Shown: positions 1-9,230, numbered from the stretch's first letter. The stretch is 22,107 nucleotides of DNA from a bacterium (GCA_016930435.1 JAFGGQ010000113.1:1-22107); one strand, 5' to 3'. The notes: generated by a model from the letters alone, not told the origin. Numbers and translations are program-made.

Positions 1-1
1 G

Positions 2-3000
2 GTTTGCGATGACCCCATAGAGGATACCTGGCCACCCTGTTACAGTAACTGGATCCCCAGTTCGGACCTTATTCACCCTGGTAGAATTGTGGGCGTTTCT
101 ATTTGTGACCTTTGTCCCGAAGCCGAATACTCAACCGGGGTCAATCCGGAAAGCATCGATTTTGGTTACACGTTGGGTGATGATCCCACATGGTTCCCGG
201 TGACAGATTTTACTCTGGATCCCATCCATTGTCTGGGGTACGCCCTGAATTGGACAGTAGCTGGTTTGCCGCCAGGAGAAAGGGTGAACTTCTGTGTAGA
301 GGCCGAGGATTTTGTTGGAAATCGATCAGGTGATTGCAATTCATTTATCGTTGCCAGCACTCCGGACAGCACTGACCTCTGGCCTCCTATTGCAGATTGG
401 TGGGAAACCCCAGAAGGAGATACAGTAATGCCCGGGTACGTTCCCTATATTCACCTCAACGTCTGTGATGATTATCCTGAGGCGGAAGTTTATACAGGAG
501 TTTACCGGGAAAGCATTTCACTGCTACTCTATGTCGATGAGGCACTCATCGGCGACGTGATCGATGATTGTGTGGTAACCCCACTGGAGCCTGACTGCGC
601 AGGTTTCGCGATCGATTTTTACGGCGACCACCCTCTTCCTGTATGCAGTGAGATCACTCTCTGTATAATCGCTTCCGATAATGCCGGTAATGAATTGGAA
701 GATTGCATCACCTTCTGGGTGGCGTGTCCACCGGATACTATGGATTTAATACCGCCTTTCGCCACTAATTGGTCACCCGAAGATAGCATGGTGGATGTAG
801 GCCTTTATGAACCGGTGGTAGTGGACTTGCTGGACCTTCCCGGTGAAAGCTCTCCAGCCAGCGGAATTGATTCGTTGACTATAGGGATGACCATTTACCA
901 TGAGGGCATACCGGGACCCGCGGACCTTACTCCGTTCCTTGAAATTATTGCCATAGAACATGGTTTCAGGCTGACCTTTGAGCATGCTTATCCCTTCCCG
1001 GAAGAAGCCCAGATAACCATTACAGTTTACGCTGATGACCTGGCTGGAAACCACCTGGTTGAAGAAACCCACCAGATCATCTTCTGGACTGAAAGCTTAA
1101 TCCCTCCTCCGGATTCTCTTGGACCGGAAGCAGATATAGTTCATCCTCTTAATGGAACATGGAGCGCATGTGCGGACCAGATGATCAATATACACCTTTC
1201 TGATCCTAACGGCATAGACCTGAGCACTATTCAAATAGATGTTGATGGGGCCTCTTATAATATCGAGAGCGAAGAACTGAATTGGATAGCGCCTTATCAG
1301 CTTCTCCAATTCAGCCCCTCCTCTGATTGGGAAAGCGGTGATATAATCAATGTAAGCTTGAATTCTGCGGACGATAGCCTGGGTAATCCGCTTCAGGGAG
1401 CTCCCATCGTGTGGTCATTCGGTATCGACCTGAATGCTCCGGCCTTCTTCGATCCATATCCCGCCGCGGCAGAAACGATCTATGCCCCTACTCATTTGAT
1501 CACTATACAAATAGCGGATGACCTTAGTGGGATCCATCCTGCCAGTCCGCGAATGTGGATGAACAGGGAGTGGTACACCCTGGATTATCCCGGTTTGACC
1601 TTTTATCCCGAGACCGGACTTTTGGAAATGGAGATGAGCGAGATACTCTATCATCCTGACAGCGAGGGGTTAGTGAATATCTGTGTTACCGCACATGACC
1701 AACCGGATTATTGCCCTCCGAATGATGGGGAATTTTGCTGGTCGTTCATTTTGCTGGATACAACTCACCTGGATATTTATCCACCCTGTGTAGAAGATTG
1801 GATGCCTATTCCCGGCTCGGAAGGGATTCCACCAAATACCCCTATCGGCGCATCAATCTGTGATATCTGCGAAAGCGCTGAATTTGCTACCGGAGTTGAC
1901 CCGGAATCCATAGAAATGTTAATAGTTATCCATTCCGATGGCTACCTTGACACTGTGGACGTTAGTGAATACCTGATCCTGGAACCTATCGATTGTGAGG
2001 GTTACCATGTTTATTATCCGGCGCCCGAATTCGGTTACCCAGCCGGTGCTATGATTTGGGTCTTGCTCTGTGCCAGCGACTTTGCCGGTAATCATATATG
2101 TGAAGACATGGGTTTTCATATTGCACCCGATACTCCCACCGATACAATACCCCCCGTGGTAGCAGAGCATCATCCCCCGGCAGGGGCAGAGGATGTCCCA
2201 ATCGATACCGAAATAAATATATGGCTATGCGATTTCCCGGGCACTTACCATGAATTCATCTCAGGAGTTGATGAGGCTTCTATCCTGGTTACGCTTCAGG
2301 TGGGTTCTGAAGGGGCAGTGGACATTACCGGGTTCTGTGAAATTATTCCTAACCGTTGCTATGGTTATACCATCAATTATATAACTGAACCTCCCTTCCC
2401 GGCACACGCCGAAATAACCGTATGCGTTGAGGCCGATGACCATGCTGGCAACCATCTGGAGTACTGCTTCAGCTTTTTCACCGGTGTATATTTGCCACCG
2501 GACACATCCGACCATCACGGTCCTTATGGAGAGGGCTGGATCCCCCGTCCGGGAGCTTCCGGAGTGGATCCTTCAGCTGCAATCTCGGTACGCATACTGG
2601 ACTGCATCGGGGAACACATATCCGGCGTGGATATTTCTACCATACGCATGACGCTGGACGTGCTATCCGACCCGGAACCTCCAGCCGATATAACTGATGA
2701 GCTGATAATGGAACCGGATGAGTGTCTGGGATTTCTGGTCTCTTACATTCCCGATCCCCCACTGCCTTCCCGGGCAGAGATCATGGTTCTGATAGAAGCC
2801 CAGGATTACGCCGGCAACCCTCTCTACGGCGGTTTTTTCACTCACTTCTGGACGTCCTCAACAGAGCCGGATACATCCGAATTCTATTACTTAACCGGAA
2901 CAGTGGTCGAGGCGGTAAGCGGCGCCCCTCTGGAGGGGATTATGATGTATGCTTTCCCCTTCCTCTCGGAGTATGACCATGGGTTTACAGGTGAGACCAA

Positions 3001-4081
3001 TGAGTTTGGGAATTACATCATCGGCGTGCCCCGCGGTGAATACTGCCTTGCTGCCCTGGATATGGATATGGTCTTCTTCCCCGAATTCTACGATGGCCAC
3101 CGTGATCCTTTTGAAGCGGATATCATCCGGATATATCCTATTTCACCCGACACCATTTACGGGCTGGACTTCTTTATGGATTCAATCTCCACAAGATTCT
3201 ACCGGATATCCGGCCAGATCGAAGATGCCATTGATCCCCATCCTATACCCCGGGCATTCGTTATTGCAGTATCATCAGAAGAGGATGAAGAATGGGCATT
3301 TTCCAGTTTCAGCGATGACTCGGGCCATTACTCTTTAAAGGTTCTGAATGGCGATTATTACATCCTTGGTTTCCGACCTGGCTATATACCCCTATTTTAC
3401 AATGATGTTCTCACCTGGGAGGAAGCAACTGCCATCGAAGTTGACGGCGAAGATGTACCCGGAATAGATATTCACCTGCCACCTATTTTCAGGGATACCA
3501 CCGGTCTTGAAATAGAAGGGTACATCTATGATGGCGGTGATCTTCTCCTGAGCGCTGTATATCCAACACTTAGAGGAGCACGGCTATACCTTATAGACCA
3601 GGATAATCAGCCCGTTACTTTTACCGCTTCCGACCCCGAGGGCTACTTCCATCTGACAAACGTTCCTGAAGGTGTTTACCGTCTCCAGGCAGACAAGACT
3701 GATTTCTATTCATACGAGGAACACATTTACTTCGATGAGAGCATCTTCGACCTGGAGATCACGCTTTACCGGGTGATGACCAATGTTTTCGATGAGAATA
3801 CGGCTGCAGTAACTCCCAGTACTTTGGGATTAGAGCAGAATTATCCCAATCCCTTTAATCCGGTTACTTATATCCGGTACAATGTGCCTGCAACCAGCAA
3901 GGTTACTTTGGAGGTGTATGACATTCTCGGTAACCGTGTGAAGCAGTTAGTGGATGCTGAGCAGGAGAGGGGCAGGTACCTTGCGGTCTGGGAAGCCACG
4001 GAGTTATCCAGCGGTATTTATTTCTGCAAATTGCAGGTTGGTGGAAGAACAGAGTCTATTAGAATGAACCTGATAAAATAA
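2..4081 (+). CDS. Giant secreted protein with Ig-like repeats and a type IX secretion C-terminal sorting domain (5' end outside window)
   Basis: The reading frame is open from base 2, and the peptide upstream of the first possible GTG (base 89) continues the repeat pattern, so the start lies before the window; 1359 residues are visible. Eight Ig-like repeats of about 105-125 residues (bases ~38-2870) open with a Pro-Pro...Trp-x-Pro pattern and share GVD-x-ESI and an AxDxAGN motif, as in bacterial Ig-like domains. Several carry conserved cysteines. Three carboxypeptidase-regulatory/CNA-B-like beta-sandwiches follow, beginning near bases 2884, 3195 and 3508. Bases ~3828-4078 encode the sorting domain, with LEQNYPNPFNP, YDILGN and a final SGIYFCKL...MNLIK strand, the signature of type IX secretion cargo. 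The protein is therefore expected to cross the outer membrane and be attached to the surface or released. No catalytic domain is visible; adhesion or a structural surface role is inference. It converges on the amidohydrolase gene across a terminator. Confidence 0.9.
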   Translation, partial: VCDDPIEDTWPPCYSNWIPSSDLIHPGRIVGVSICDLCPEAEYSTGVNPESIDFGYTLGDDPTWFPVTDFTLDPIHCLGYALNWTVAGLPPGERVNFCVEAEDFVGNRSGDCNSFIVASTPDSTDLWPPIADWWETPEGDTVMPGYVPYIHLNVCDDYPEAEVYTGVYRESISLLLYVDEALIGDVIDDCVVTPLEPDCAGFAIDFYGDHPLPVCSEITLCIIASDNAGNELEDCITFWVACPPDTMDLIPPFATNWSPEDSMVDVGLYEPVVVDLLDLPGESSPASGIDSLTIGMTIYHEGIPGPADLTPFLEIIAIEHGFRLTFEHAYPFPEEAQITITVYADDLAGNHLVEETHQIIFWTESLIPPPDSLGPEADIVHPLNGTWSACADQMINIHLSDPNGIDLSTIQIDVDGASYNIESEELNWIAPYQLLQFSPSSDWESGDIINVSLNSADDSLGNPLQGAPIVWSFGIDLNAPAFFDPYPAAAETIYAPTHLITIQIADDLSGIHPASPRMWMNREWYTLDYPGLTFYPETGLLEMEMSEILYHPDSEGLVNICVTAHDQPDYCPPNDGEFCWSFILLDTTHLDIYPPCVEDWMPIPGSEGIPPNTPIGASICDICESAEFATGVDPESIEMLIVIHSDGYLDTVDVSEYLILEPIDCEGYHVYYPAPEFGYPAGAMIWVLLCASDFAGNHICEDMGFHIAPDTPTDTIPPVVAEHHPPAGAEDVPIDTEINIWLCDFPGTYHEFISGVDEASILVTLQVGSEGAVDITGFCEIIPNRCYGYTINYITEPPFPAHAEITVCVEADDHAGNHLEYCFSFFTGVYLPPDTSDHHGPYGEGWIPRPGASGVDPSAAISVRILDCIGEHISGVDISTIRMTLDVLSDPEPPADITDELIMEPDECLGFLVSYIPDPPLPSRAEIMVLIEAQDYAGNPLYGGFFTHFWTSSTEPDTSEFYYLTGTVVEAVSGAPLEGIMMYAFPFLSEYDHGFTGETNEFGNYIIGVPRGEYCLAALDMDMVFFPEFYDGHRDPFEADIIRIYPISPDTIYGLDFFMDSISTRFYRISGQIEDAIDPHPIPRAFVIAVSSEEDEEWAFSSFSDDSGHYSLKVLNGDYYILGFRPGYIPLFYNDVLTWEEATAIEVDGEDVPGIDIHLPPIFRDTTGLEIEGYIYDGGDLLLSAVYPTLRGARLYLIDQDNQPVTFTASDPEGYFHLTNVPEGVYRLQADKTDFYSYEEHIYFDESIFDLEITLYRVMTNVFDENTAAVTPSTLGLEQNYPNPFNPVTYIRYNVPATSKVTLEVYDILGNRVKQLVDAEQERGRYLAVWEATELSSGIYFCKLQVGGRTESIRMNLIK
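38..2870 (+). repeat. Eight Ig-like protein repeats inside the giant surface protein
   Basis: Units begin near bases 38, 380, 747, 1119, 1430, 1777, 2146 and 2514, each at a conserved PP/GP or AP followed by an aromatic residue. They are recognisable at protein level only; the DNA has diverged, so these are old duplications rather than recent slippage. Units 1, 2, 6 and 7 share Cys in an ICD-type strand, in a D/R-C-x-G-Y/F motif, in the xxC-x-E/A-A strand and near the end of the unit. Units 3-5 lack most of these, and unit 8 keeps only two. The first copy is cut by the window edge. Confidence 0.8.
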
Positions 4082-4108
4082 ATCCGGCGAATCCTAACCC
4101 CAAAATCC

Positions 4109-4147
4109 ACCGGGGCGCAGGTCTAACGACTTGCGCCCTGGTTTTTT
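4109..4147 (+). terminator. Strong Rho-independent terminator after the giant surface protein gene
   Basis: A 15-bp stem (4109-4123 with 4128-4142, two G-T wobbles, otherwise Watson-Crick) closes on a TAAC loop and runs into six T residues (4142-4147). It begins 27 bases after the TAA stop of the plus-strand gene. On the minus strand only four T follow after a short gap, so termination of the converging amidohydrolase transcript is possible but weaker. Confidence 0.88.
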
Positions 4148-4161
4148 ATAACATTGAATTA

Positions 4162-5481
4162 TTACAGTCTGTTCTTGAGTTTATTCAGCTCTGTTCGGGC
4201 GTTTTTTAAGAGAGCTGTTTCGTCGATTCCCTTAATCTCTTTGTTTTCATAAACCTTGATGCCGTCGATAAAGACCACATCTACATTTTCCGGACTGGCG
4301 GAAAATACGATACGGGAGTAAAGATTTGCATCAGGGTCGCTGAAGGAGTGCGTTTTATTAAGATCGAGGATAATCAGGTCCGCTAATTTTCCGGGTTCGA
4401 TGCTCCCCAGATCATTTTCCCTTCCCAATACACGGGCGCCATTAATAGTTGCCATTTTTAGCAACTCCTGGGCAGGCATCGCCGAAGGGCCTTTTAAGGG
4501 TCTTTGGATCAATGAGGCCAGCCGCATTTCGTTGAACATACTCATATTGTTGTTGCACGGTGCGCCATCTGCTCCTAAACCAACAACAATTCCCCTATCC
4601 AGCATATCCGGAATATTGGCGATCCCGGAACCCAGTTTTAAATTACAACCTGGGCAATGAGCCACATTTACTTTATCCCTGGCTAAAATATCGTATTCTT
4701 CACTATCCAGCCAGATGCAATGGGCTAATACCAATCGCTGATCGGTTAGTCCAAGGTCCCGGAAAAAATTAATATTGCGCTTTCCGGTAAGCTTTTCGAC
4801 CTCCTGAATTTCTGATTGGTTCTCGGATGAATGGGTATGAATGATCAGTTCATAATTATCCGCAAGTTTTTTTATCCGGGTAAAAAGGGCGGGTGTACAG
4901 GAGAGGGCAAAGCGGGGAGCAAAAGCATAACGGAGCCTGCCCTGCTCTTTATTATGCCAGCTTTCAATAAGGGCTACCGATTCACCAATTGACCGGTCGG
5001 TATCCTCTTTCATTTGCTGGGGCATTCCCTCGCCCATATCCATCATTGCCTTTCCGATGTAAGCCCTTAACCCTATCTCCTTAACAGCAATAAATATCTG
5101 TTCGGTATGATGAACCGTTCCCATATCCAGGATGGTTGTAGTTCCCCCTTTAATAAGCTCGCAACAGCCCAGTAACGCAGAACAACGGAGACTGTCGGGA
5201 TCATGTGCATTCTCGAGGGGCAATATCTTGGAATAAAGCCAGTCCAGAAGCTGTAAATTTTCAGCCATGCCCCTGAACAGGGTCTGACAAAGATGTGTAT
5301 GCACCTGAATGAAACCAGGAATGATGACCTTGCCCGAACAGTCAAGTGTTTCATCAGCAGTATTATTGACAATACCAATATTTTCTATTATATTATTTCG
5401 GATTAGAAGATCCCCTTCAACAATCTGAAGATCTTTATTCATGGTTATTATTTTGGCATTTTTAAGATGAATGGTTCTCAT
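4162..5481 (-). CDS. Metal-dependent amidohydrolase, aminohydrolase/deaminase of the MtaD/TrzA (ATZ/TRZ) family
   Basis: A 439-residue cytosolic enzyme, the usual family length. The N-terminal beta-sandwich strands (residues 1-55) are followed by a TIM-barrel with the metal ligands visible: Q-V-HTH after strand 1, IIHTHSSEN (His plus catalytic Glu), LAHC, and GLGADGAPCNNN carrying the metal/proton-transfer Asp. The stretches LFRGMAENLQLLDWL and FAPRFALSCTP are typical of deaminases acting on purine-type substrates such as S-adenosylhomocysteine, methylthioadenosine or 5'-deoxyadenosine; triazine hydrolases share the fold. The likely reaction is hydrolytic removal of an amino group from a nucleoside or related ring in salvage, but the substrate cannot be read from sequence. 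The ATG lies 31 bases after the regulator's stop and is preceded only by the weak GCGGAA, so the two genes are probably co-transcribed. Confidence 0.85.
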   Translation of the reverse strand: MRTIHLKNAKIITMNKDLQIVEGDLLIRNNIIENIGIVNNTADETLDCSGKVIIPGFIQVHTHLCQTLFRGMAENLQLLDWLYSKILPLENAHDPDSLRCSALLGCCELIKGGTTTILDMGTVHHTEQIFIAVKEIGLRAYIGKAMMDMGEGMPQQMKEDTDRSIGESVALIESWHNKEQGRLRYAFAPRFALSCTPALFTRIKKLADNYELIIHTHSSENQSEIQEVEKLTGKRNINFFRDLGLTDQRLVLAHCIWLDSEEYDILARDKVNVAHCPGCNLKLGSGIANIPDMLDRGIVVGLGADGAPCNNNMSMFNEMRLASLIQRPLKGPSAMPAQELLKMATINGARVLGRENDLGSIEPGKLADLIILDLNKTHSFSDPDANLYSRIVFSASPENVDVVFIDGIKVYENKEIKGIDETALLKNARTELNKLKNRL

Positions 5482-5512
5482 TTTCCGCTGATTGGTTTAG
5501 TACCAGTAAAGC

Positions 5513-6058
5513 TTAATTACTCACATCCGTTTTTTTCCAGATCACCAACATCCCATCATCGGTAAATTTAGACCGCAACTTATCAAAGGCAGTCTGGTTC
5601 AGGATAAGTATCCGCATTTTGCGCTGGATCATACCTTCCGTTGTAGCCTGGTATTCTTCCAGCTTTTCGCGATTAACTTCACCTACTATGACGAGATCGA
5701 TCAAGCCCGAATCAATGCCCTTGGCATAATCCCCGGTGATAAAGGCAACATCCGGCTCACCAACCTTCGTTAAGATATTGTCAATTACTTTGGGAATACC
5801 CACGGTCTTCAGAACCATATTCCGTATATCCTTGAACAGGGTATGCTCTTTGTTGGCCCGGTAAACTACTTTTCTTCCGGATTTTTCGGAGCGCAGTAAA
5901 CGGGCTTCGGTCAGCTTATTCAACTCTAATCTGATACCGTTGGTCGATTCCCCAAATTCATCGGCCAATTCTCTCAGATATGAGATATTCTCAGGATTAA
6001 AAAAGAACTTCAGGAGCAATTTTATTCGGGTTTTGGAGGTTATCAGTGAATCGAGCAT
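5513..6058 (-). CDS. Winged-helix (ArsR-like) DNA-binding protein with a degenerate nucleotidyltransferase-like domain
   Basis: This 181-residue protein has two parts. Residues ~1-75 form a winged helix: helix YLRELADEFG, recognition helix STNGIRLELNKL, and a wing around SGRKVVYRAN. Residues ~95-175 resemble the MNT-type nucleotidyltransferase fold, with GDYAKG in place of the usual GSxAxG and IDLVIVG where the catalytic SDIDL normally sits. The motif Ser is Asp and the first Asp of the DxD pair is missing, so activity is doubtful; a sensor or dimerisation role is more likely. Similar ArsR-NTase proteins are known in FCB bacteria, from memory. It is the first gene of a unit with the amidohydrolase and has its own promoter and palindrome just upstream, which suggests autoregulation. 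No clear Shine-Dalgarno precedes the ATG. Confidence 0.75.
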   Translation of the reverse strand: MLDSLITSKTRIKLLLKFFFNPENISYLRELADEFGESTNGIRLELNKLTEARLLRSEKSGRKVVYRANKEHTLFKDIRNMVLKTVGIPKVIDNILTKVGEPDVAFITGDYAKGIDSGLIDLVIVGEVNREKLEEYQATTEGMIQRKMRILILNQTAFDKLRSKFTDDGMLVIWKKTDVSN

Positions 6059-6064
6059 CTTAAT

Positions 6065-6089
6065 TTATGAGTAATATATTTGCTCATAA
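6065..6089. promoter_or_regulatory. Inverted repeat, candidate operator
   Basis: TTATGAG-N11-CTCATAA: two perfect 7-bp arms, 25 bp overall. It overlaps the -10 element and predicted start site of the winged-helix gene, the classical place for a repressor. Binding by the adjacent regulator is inference. Confidence 0.5.
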
Positions 6090-6115
6090 TATAAAAATCT
6101 ATTGATGAATGTCAA
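6086..6115 (-). promoter_or_regulatory. Sigma-70-type promoter of the regulator-amidohydrolase unit
   Basis: On the minus strand a perfect TTGACA (6115-6110) is followed by TATATT (6093-6088, 16-bp spacer) or the overlapping TATTAT (6091-6086, 18-bp spacer). The predicted start site lies about 20 bases before the ATG, giving a very short leader. This promoter suggests the unit can be expressed apart from the DUF11 locus, although no intrinsic terminator is visible between them. Confidence 0.6.
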
Positions 6116-6201
6116 TTTAAATCTTGTTCCTGTGTTTGACAAATTATCGAAGCAATTTAAGCAAAGGTTCAACAAGTCGAGGGGAAATTTATCAGGGCGG
6201 T

Positions 6202-9200
6202 TTAAAATTCTCCAGGTGTTCCCAGGACGTTCTCATTAAATTTCATTTTAAAGGAGATATAGGGTCCCCGTGACCAGTAATTGCCTTCGGCGAAATCCAG
6301 GTCCTGATATCCAATGATATTATATCCGATAGCGAAGCGTGTATTTTTGACGAAGACAATTCCCAGTTCGGGGGAAAGCCCGTATTTCTGGTCATTTGCT
6401 TCGTATTGGTTCATGATCCTTCCTTCCAGTGCGATGTCCACCCTTTTACCCAGTTCCAGACGCATTCGGCCCATCAAGAGGTCGGTGAGCGCTTTTGTGT
6501 GTTTGTGATAGATGAATTGCCAGTTCATTTTTGTAGCATAACGGGCGGTTATTTCAAGGGGTCTCATTACTGCCAGCACTCCCTGAATGGATGCCAGGGC
6601 AACGTGATCGTAGATCCAGGGTTCCTGGTTGCGGTCCAAATTCATCTTGTGCTCGGCCTTGGCGATAAGGTTAAAGTAATCGGGATATACCGGCCTGAAT
6701 GCCACTCCCAGGCTCATCTTATTACTGGCATAGCGAAAATCCTGGTAGCTGGATTTTTTCCCCTTGGTCAAATAGAACTGGTCCTTGAACAGCAATGAAA
6801 TGGAGTGCTGGATGGATATTCCACCGCCCAAAACCATCAGCAGTTGATCGCCATTGCTGTTATGCCTTTTAAATTCACCTTTGGTCATGAATTTACCGTA
6901 ATTAGGGGTAATCTCCAATGCTGTGGAATAGGCTGTGAAATCATTATCATTTGAGCCCTTAAGTGTTTGTGTGCGTTCATAGGAAAGGTCCAGAAAAACG
7001 TGAGGGATGATTTGGATGCGGTTATTAAGTCCGAGCAGGGCCTGACCCCTTTCTTCCCCTGTTCCTCCAACCAGGGTGTATTCACCATGTGCTTTTACGC
7101 CAAGAATATTGGTTCGGACTCCAATCGTACCCAGTCTGCAGGAGTTATCATCGTTATAATCAGCATTCATCAATCGGCCGAACAGGGTATAGTTTTCAGA
7201 GACCCTGAAATCCGCGCCCAGTGTTGTCGAGGTTGGTTTGACACGGTCTTCACCAATATTTTCCTCGTGCCTAAGGGAAAAGGTCAGGTAGGATCGGGGT
7301 TTAAGCTCCATAAAACCAGTAGCCAACAAGGAATTGATCGTTGTGTCATTTTCTATGGTACGGCCCTCAATGCCGAATCCAATTTTGACAAACTTGATAC
7401 TCTGGGATACATCCCCCTTAAAACCTCGCTCCTGAAGGTCTGTGATGCTGTAATCCCTGTTCCAGAATTCGCCTTTAGCTTCGAAACCCTTATAGGTTAA
7501 ATTAGATAGGCCACCAACTTTTTGTTCGCCGGGAATCACCGAACTGCTGAAGGGGTTAAGAAATTTGCTATCCACTTTTCTCCAGTAAAGGGAATTTTTC
7601 CAGAAATCGAATGGTTTGATATTGGTTTCCACCTTGTATGCGGTTCCACTGCTTTCCTGATCGGAGATTGAGGCTTCCATCAGCAAATCGAATTTTTTAC
7701 TTGGAGTTACACATACATCTATTCCACTGATGCTATAGGGCCTGGTATCCTCCTCTTCCCGGATAAAGGTTCCCCCCAGAGAAACCAGGTCATTCCAGTT
7801 CAGTTCACCCCGTAATCCTACCGAGTACGCCTCCAAACCTTCCGCAGGGGTTTCATAGGTAGCTATAATGTAAACTGGATTATCGCTACCATCCTGTGAA
7901 TGCACCGGGTTTTTGAACAGGATGCTGCCGGTTTGATAGTCTATCTCATAGTCTTCAGGCCAGCTTTTAGTTTCGGTATATAAGATAATTTCGGGATGAT
8001 ATTTATCATGGGTTTCGATGCGGATTTTCTCAGTGCCTTCGCAAACCGGGGTATTTGCGAGATAATAATAACCGGATACCCCTTCTCCCCGGATTGCCTC
8101 CATATAACTTCTTCTATCCGTAGAAGAGAAGAAGGTCTTAGCATTGAAGTATTTCGTGTCCAGTTTGCCATTAATCCCGGTAAAGGTGCGGTTGTAAAAG
8201 GTAAATTCCCGCTCCTTGAAATCGGTAATATAATCCCCCCACATCAGGAACGACTGGTCCTTTTCGATCTTAAGGAACAGTGGCGTAGATGCCTGGGCTT
8301 CGTAGAAAATAGAGCTATTATCGCCGTACACGGGATAGAGTTTTTCGGGATCGAAGTAGCGGAATACTTTTCTTCGGCGGCCCACTTTAGAATCATAAGA
8401 GGCGGTGAGCAGGAACTGGTTGAAGATAGCGCCCTTCATAAAGAATGCTCCCCTCCCATCGCCATAAAGGCCGTCTTCATAGAGATCATCATCCAGGTTC
8501 AGGCTATCCAGTCCGCTTCCGCCGGCATCGTGATAACCCAGTTCTCCGCCCAGGTATCCTACTAATATAAGGTCCCTCATATAGGTTCTCAGTGGTATTT
8601 CCACGGATTCGGTAATATTGTTGACTTCGGCTGACATTTTCATCATTCCCGCTTCGTTCCCTATCCTGAATTGCGCTTTAGCAGAACCTGCCTGAGTTTG
8701 CAACTGATAACCTACGCGCCCGGAATCACTGTCCGGTGTTATAAAAGAGGCACCATCGATATACATATTCAAAAAATAGCGATAGGTGCAGGGAATACCC
8801 CATTGGTCATAGAGGTTTATTAATACATCCCCCACTATTTTGCCATCAGCGACATATTCCTTTTTATCGGTTAGCAGCTCCAGTGTTTTGACCGGGCCGA
8901 TAATATGAATATTAGCGATATCCGTTACCGTTTTACCCTGAGAATTGATTCCCTCGATATGGATATTTACCGGTCCAAAAGGGACTTCCAGGTTGAGCAT
9001 GTCGCATACTCCATCGATTCTCGTGGAATCACTTCGGGCATATTCACCGTTGACGAATACCATTAATGGCCGCCTGGGTTCTCCCCGGATTATCACCGCT
9101 ATCCGGTTCCCTGCCACTATTTCTCCATCCCTGGGTGAAGATATAAAAATCCCCTGAGCCTGGAGGTTCAACCCCAGAGTTGCCAGGAGCAGTAAGATCA

Positions 9201-9225
9201 TTATATGTACTTTAAACCTAATCAT
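6202..9225 (-). CDS. Outer-membrane beta-barrel protein with N-terminal Ig-like modules, last gene of the DUF11 locus
   Basis: This 1007-residue protein has a clear signal peptide (hydrophobic core 8-19, likely cleavage after LQA at residue 23). Residues ~25-110 form an Ig-like domain (ISSPRDGEIV...VFVNGEY), and ~111-215 a second invasin/Big-1-like module with YDQWGIP. From about residue 250 the sequence alternates polar and hydrophobic residues with many aromatics, as in a large outer-membrane barrel. It ends in a YISFKMKF strand and a terminal Phe, compatible with BAM recognition. The block FLMWGDYITDF, GEGVSGYYYL and DYEIDYQTGSILF (~residues 320-430) recalls large surface proteins that accompany DUF11/OmpA proteins elsewhere, from memory. 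Its start is 5 bases after the stop of the OmpA-domain gene and has no Shine-Dalgarno, so translation is probably coupled. It may be an outer-membrane anchor or exporter for its neighbours; that is inference. Confidence 0.75.
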   Translation of the reverse strand: MIRFKVHIMILLLLATLGLNLQAQGIFISSPRDGEIVAGNRIAVIIRGEPRRPLMVFVNGEYARSDSTRIDGVCDMLNLEVPFGPVNIHIEGINSQGKTVTDIANIHIIGPVKTLELLTDKKEYVADGKIVGDVLINLYDQWGIPCTYRYFLNMYIDGASFITPDSDSGRVGYQLQTQAGSAKAQFRIGNEAGMMKMSAEVNNITESVEIPLRTYMRDLILVGYLGGELGYHDAGGSGLDSLNLDDDLYEDGLYGDGRGAFFMKGAIFNQFLLTASYDSKVGRRRKVFRYFDPEKLYPVYGDNSSIFYEAQASTPLFLKIEKDQSFLMWGDYITDFKEREFTFYNRTFTGINGKLDTKYFNAKTFFSSTDRRSYMEAIRGEGVSGYYYLANTPVCEGTEKIRIETHDKYHPEIILYTETKSWPEDYEIDYQTGSILFKNPVHSQDGSDNPVYIIATYETPAEGLEAYSVGLRGELNWNDLVSLGGTFIREEEDTRPYSISGIDVCVTPSKKFDLLMEASISDQESSGTAYKVETNIKPFDFWKNSLYWRKVDSKFLNPFSSSVIPGEQKVGGLSNLTYKGFEAKGEFWNRDYSITDLQERGFKGDVSQSIKFVKIGFGIEGRTIENDTTINSLLATGFMELKPRSYLTFSLRHEENIGEDRVKPTSTTLGADFRVSENYTLFGRLMNADYNDDNSCRLGTIGVRTNILGVKAHGEYTLVGGTGEERGQALLGLNNRIQIIPHVFLDLSYERTQTLKGSNDNDFTAYSTALEITPNYGKFMTKGEFKRHNSNGDQLLMVLGGGISIQHSISLLFKDQFYLTKGKKSSYQDFRYASNKMSLGVAFRPVYPDYFNLIAKAEHKMNLDRNQEPWIYDHVALASIQGVLAVMRPLEITARYATKMNWQFIYHKHTKALTDLLMGRMRLELGKRVDIALEGRIMNQYEANDQKYGLSPELGIVFVKNTRFAIGYNIIGYQDLDFAEGNYWSRGPYISFKMKFNENVLGTPGEF

Positions 9226-9230
9226 AATTA

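Noticed and set aside
38-2870. Recent tandem DNA duplication
   Set aside because: Repeat units match only at protein level and differ widely in DNA sequence and length.
4162-5481. Specific call as atrazine chlorohydrolase or guanine deaminase
   Set aside because: The family motifs are shared by many deaminases and the substrate pocket cannot be resolved by eye.
7996-8565. 189-codon open frame on the plus strand inside the barrel gene
   Set aside because: It lies antisense to a well-supported gene, has no ribosome site and shows no family motif; the same applies to 6967-7500 and 20435-20959.
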